Shown here one piece after another: positions 47,719-48,536 of a DNA stretch of 48,536 nucleotides. The notes beneath the pieces are model-generated. The model was given only the letters and a program-made list of their open reading frames with translations, had not been told where the DNA came from and did not search any database. The stretch is from Deltaproteobacteria bacterium CG11_big_fil_rev_8_21_14_0_20_42_23. Its GTDB lineage: Bacteria > UBA10199 > 2-02-FULL-44-16. The number at the start of each line of letters is the position of its first letter. Position 1 is the first letter of the stretch. The translations under genes were made by a program, and so were the position numbers. Location: positions 30,403-78,938 of the forward strand of contig PCXC01000007.1 of the NCBI GenBank assembly GCA_002796345.1. Reading direction: 5' to 3'.

Positions 47719-48536
47719 CTATTTCGTCAGCTGATAAATCGTGAATCCGCTGATGATACTAGACGTAATGGTTGAATACCATTTGATAAAGTTGTCACTT
47801 CTAAATGCTCGCTCGGGAACAACAATAGTATCACCAGGACTTACGTTGTATTTTTTATTACTTAATATTCTCCGAATTCTTGTTCCATCAGGCTTGAGAA
47901 TATACACTGCATGCTTATTCGCTTCTTTTTGGGGGCCCGACATATTCATAAAATCTTGTACAGAATAGTGACTGTTGAATGCAAACGAACCTGGCAAAGC
48001 CACGGCACCGACTACATAAACATTGTTGTTATAAGAAGGGTAAAAAACATTATCCGCAGGAAGACTGGAAACATTATAATCATAATCTCTTCCTCGGCCT
48101 AACACGTGCGGAATGATGATAATATCACCATTTTCAAGCTCAAATCTTGACAGTTCACTTGCCGAATTCATAACGCTCAAGACTTCTTTTTTACTCTCTA
48201 TATAGCGAATAATTTTAATAGACTCCAGCAAGTCTACTCCCGCTGTAAATCCACCGCTCATTTCTATGAGATTGCTTAATGAGCGATCTTTACCCACCAT
48301 TTCAAAAACTCCCGGGTGTTTTACAGGGCCAAAAATCTCAACATTCTTTTCGGCAAAGGGAACAAGGATAATATCATTATCTAAAAGAAAGGGATTGTTC
48401 GAAAGATCACCCTCAAGTTCAAACTTGATAAGATCATATCTTTTAATTTGTTGTTTTCGTCTTAATTCAACTGTTCTTTTCGAACCTGTTTTCGTTGCTC
48501 CTCCGGCAAAGCCTATGGCTTCCGCAATTCGAGTAG
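47719..48536 (-). CDS. wza: Polysaccharide export outer-membrane protein, SLBB type (Wza-like), 5' part missing
   Basis: The open frame continues past the window's right edge; an internal ATG at 48300 is not the real start. The visible 272 residues hold at least two SLBB/beta-grasp repeats: LDNDIILVPFAEKNVEIFGPVKHPG, with MSGGFTAGVDLLESIKIIR, and VYVVGAVALPGSFAFNSHYSVQDFMNMSGPQ. SPGDTIVVPERAF follows, and the C-terminus (SSIISGFTIYQLTK) could be the outer-membrane helix. The PES domain and lipoprotein signal would lie outside the window. It would form the outer-membrane exit for the glycan, together with the Wzz-like protein downstream. Confidence 0.88.
   Translation of the reverse strand, partial: TRIAEAIGFAGGATKTGSKRTVELRRKQQIKRYDLIKFELEGDLSNNPFLLDNDIILVPFAEKNVEIFGPVKHPGVFEMVGKDRSLSNLIEMSGGFTAGVDLLESIKIIRYIESKKEVLSVMNSASELSRFELENGDIIIIPHVLGRGRDYDYNVSSLPADNVFYPSYNNNVYVVGAVALPGSFAFNSHYSVQDFMNMSGPQKEANKHAVYILKPDGTRIRRILSNKKYNVSPGDTIVVPERAFRSDNFIKWYSTITSSIISGFTIYQLTK

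Overview
The window is an unbroken run of 49 genes, all on the minus strand (transcription runs from 48536 towards 1). Many neighbours overlap by 4 bp (ATGA, GTGA or TTGA) and no gap exceeds about 130 bp. It is a surface-glycan locus of a Gram-negative bacterium: it starts with an outer-membrane export protein of the Wza/SLBB type and a Wzz-like inner-membrane chain-length protein, followed only by sugar-nucleotide enzymes, glycosyltransferases, methyltransferases and one ABC flippase. The DNA is AT-rich by eye (not computed). I cannot name a genus or phylum. I saw no tRNA, rRNA, IS element, CRISPR array or phage gene.

Region by region, in transcription order. (1) 48536-46555: polysaccharide export and chain length. 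(2) 46558-40030: a heptose-like module: a phosphosugar SIS isomerase, a GmhB-like HAD phosphatase, a transaldolase, two SDR epimerases, a fused nucleotidyltransferase-sugar kinase whose domain order is the reverse of HldE, and a Gfo/Idh/MocA oxidoreductase. (3) 40033-31365: a second sugar-nucleotide module: a UDP-sugar dehydrogenase homologue without the catalytic Cys, two SDR proteins (one without the YxxxK pair), a methyltransferase, a pyruvate-dehydrogenase-type E1 alpha/beta pair without E2/E3, a Nudix hydrolase and two tandem PLP aminotransferases. (4) 31246-23917: assembly: a TIGR04372-type glycosyltransferase, an MsbA/PglK-like ABC exporter, a DPM1-like GT2, a methyltransferase, a small HicB-like membrane protein and an ArnT/GT39-like membrane transferase. 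(5) 23902-14623: pseudaminic acid synthesis (PseB, PseC, PseF, a DUF218-PseH fusion, PseI) with an ATP-grasp ligase, an SDR, an inositol-monophosphatase-family enzyme, a PIG-L deacetylase and a methyltransferase. No PseG is visible. (6) 14619-1: a large putative glycosyltransferase, then a complete legionaminic acid pathway (LegB, LegC, LegH, LegI, LegG, PtmE, LegF) with the amidotransferase trio (PseA/WbpG-like, HisF-like, HisH-like) that makes acetamidino groups, then a second putative glycosyltransferase, an FkbM methyltransferase, a Gfo/Idh/MocA oxidoreductase and the start of another SIS isomerase.

Together the genes suggest a complex glycan carrying two different nonulosonic (sialic-acid-like) acids, probably 5-acetamidino-legionaminic acid and a modified pseudaminic acid, plus a heptose-type sugar and an amino or branched-chain sugar. 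The most unusual points are the DUF218-PseH fusion where PseG should be, the ATP-grasp/PIG-L/phosphatase/SDR group inside the pseudaminate module, the E1 alpha/beta pair in a nucleotide-sugar context, the domain-swapped HldE-like protein, two neighbouring enzymes with lost catalytic residues, and a 10-bp G tract inside the chain-length gene.
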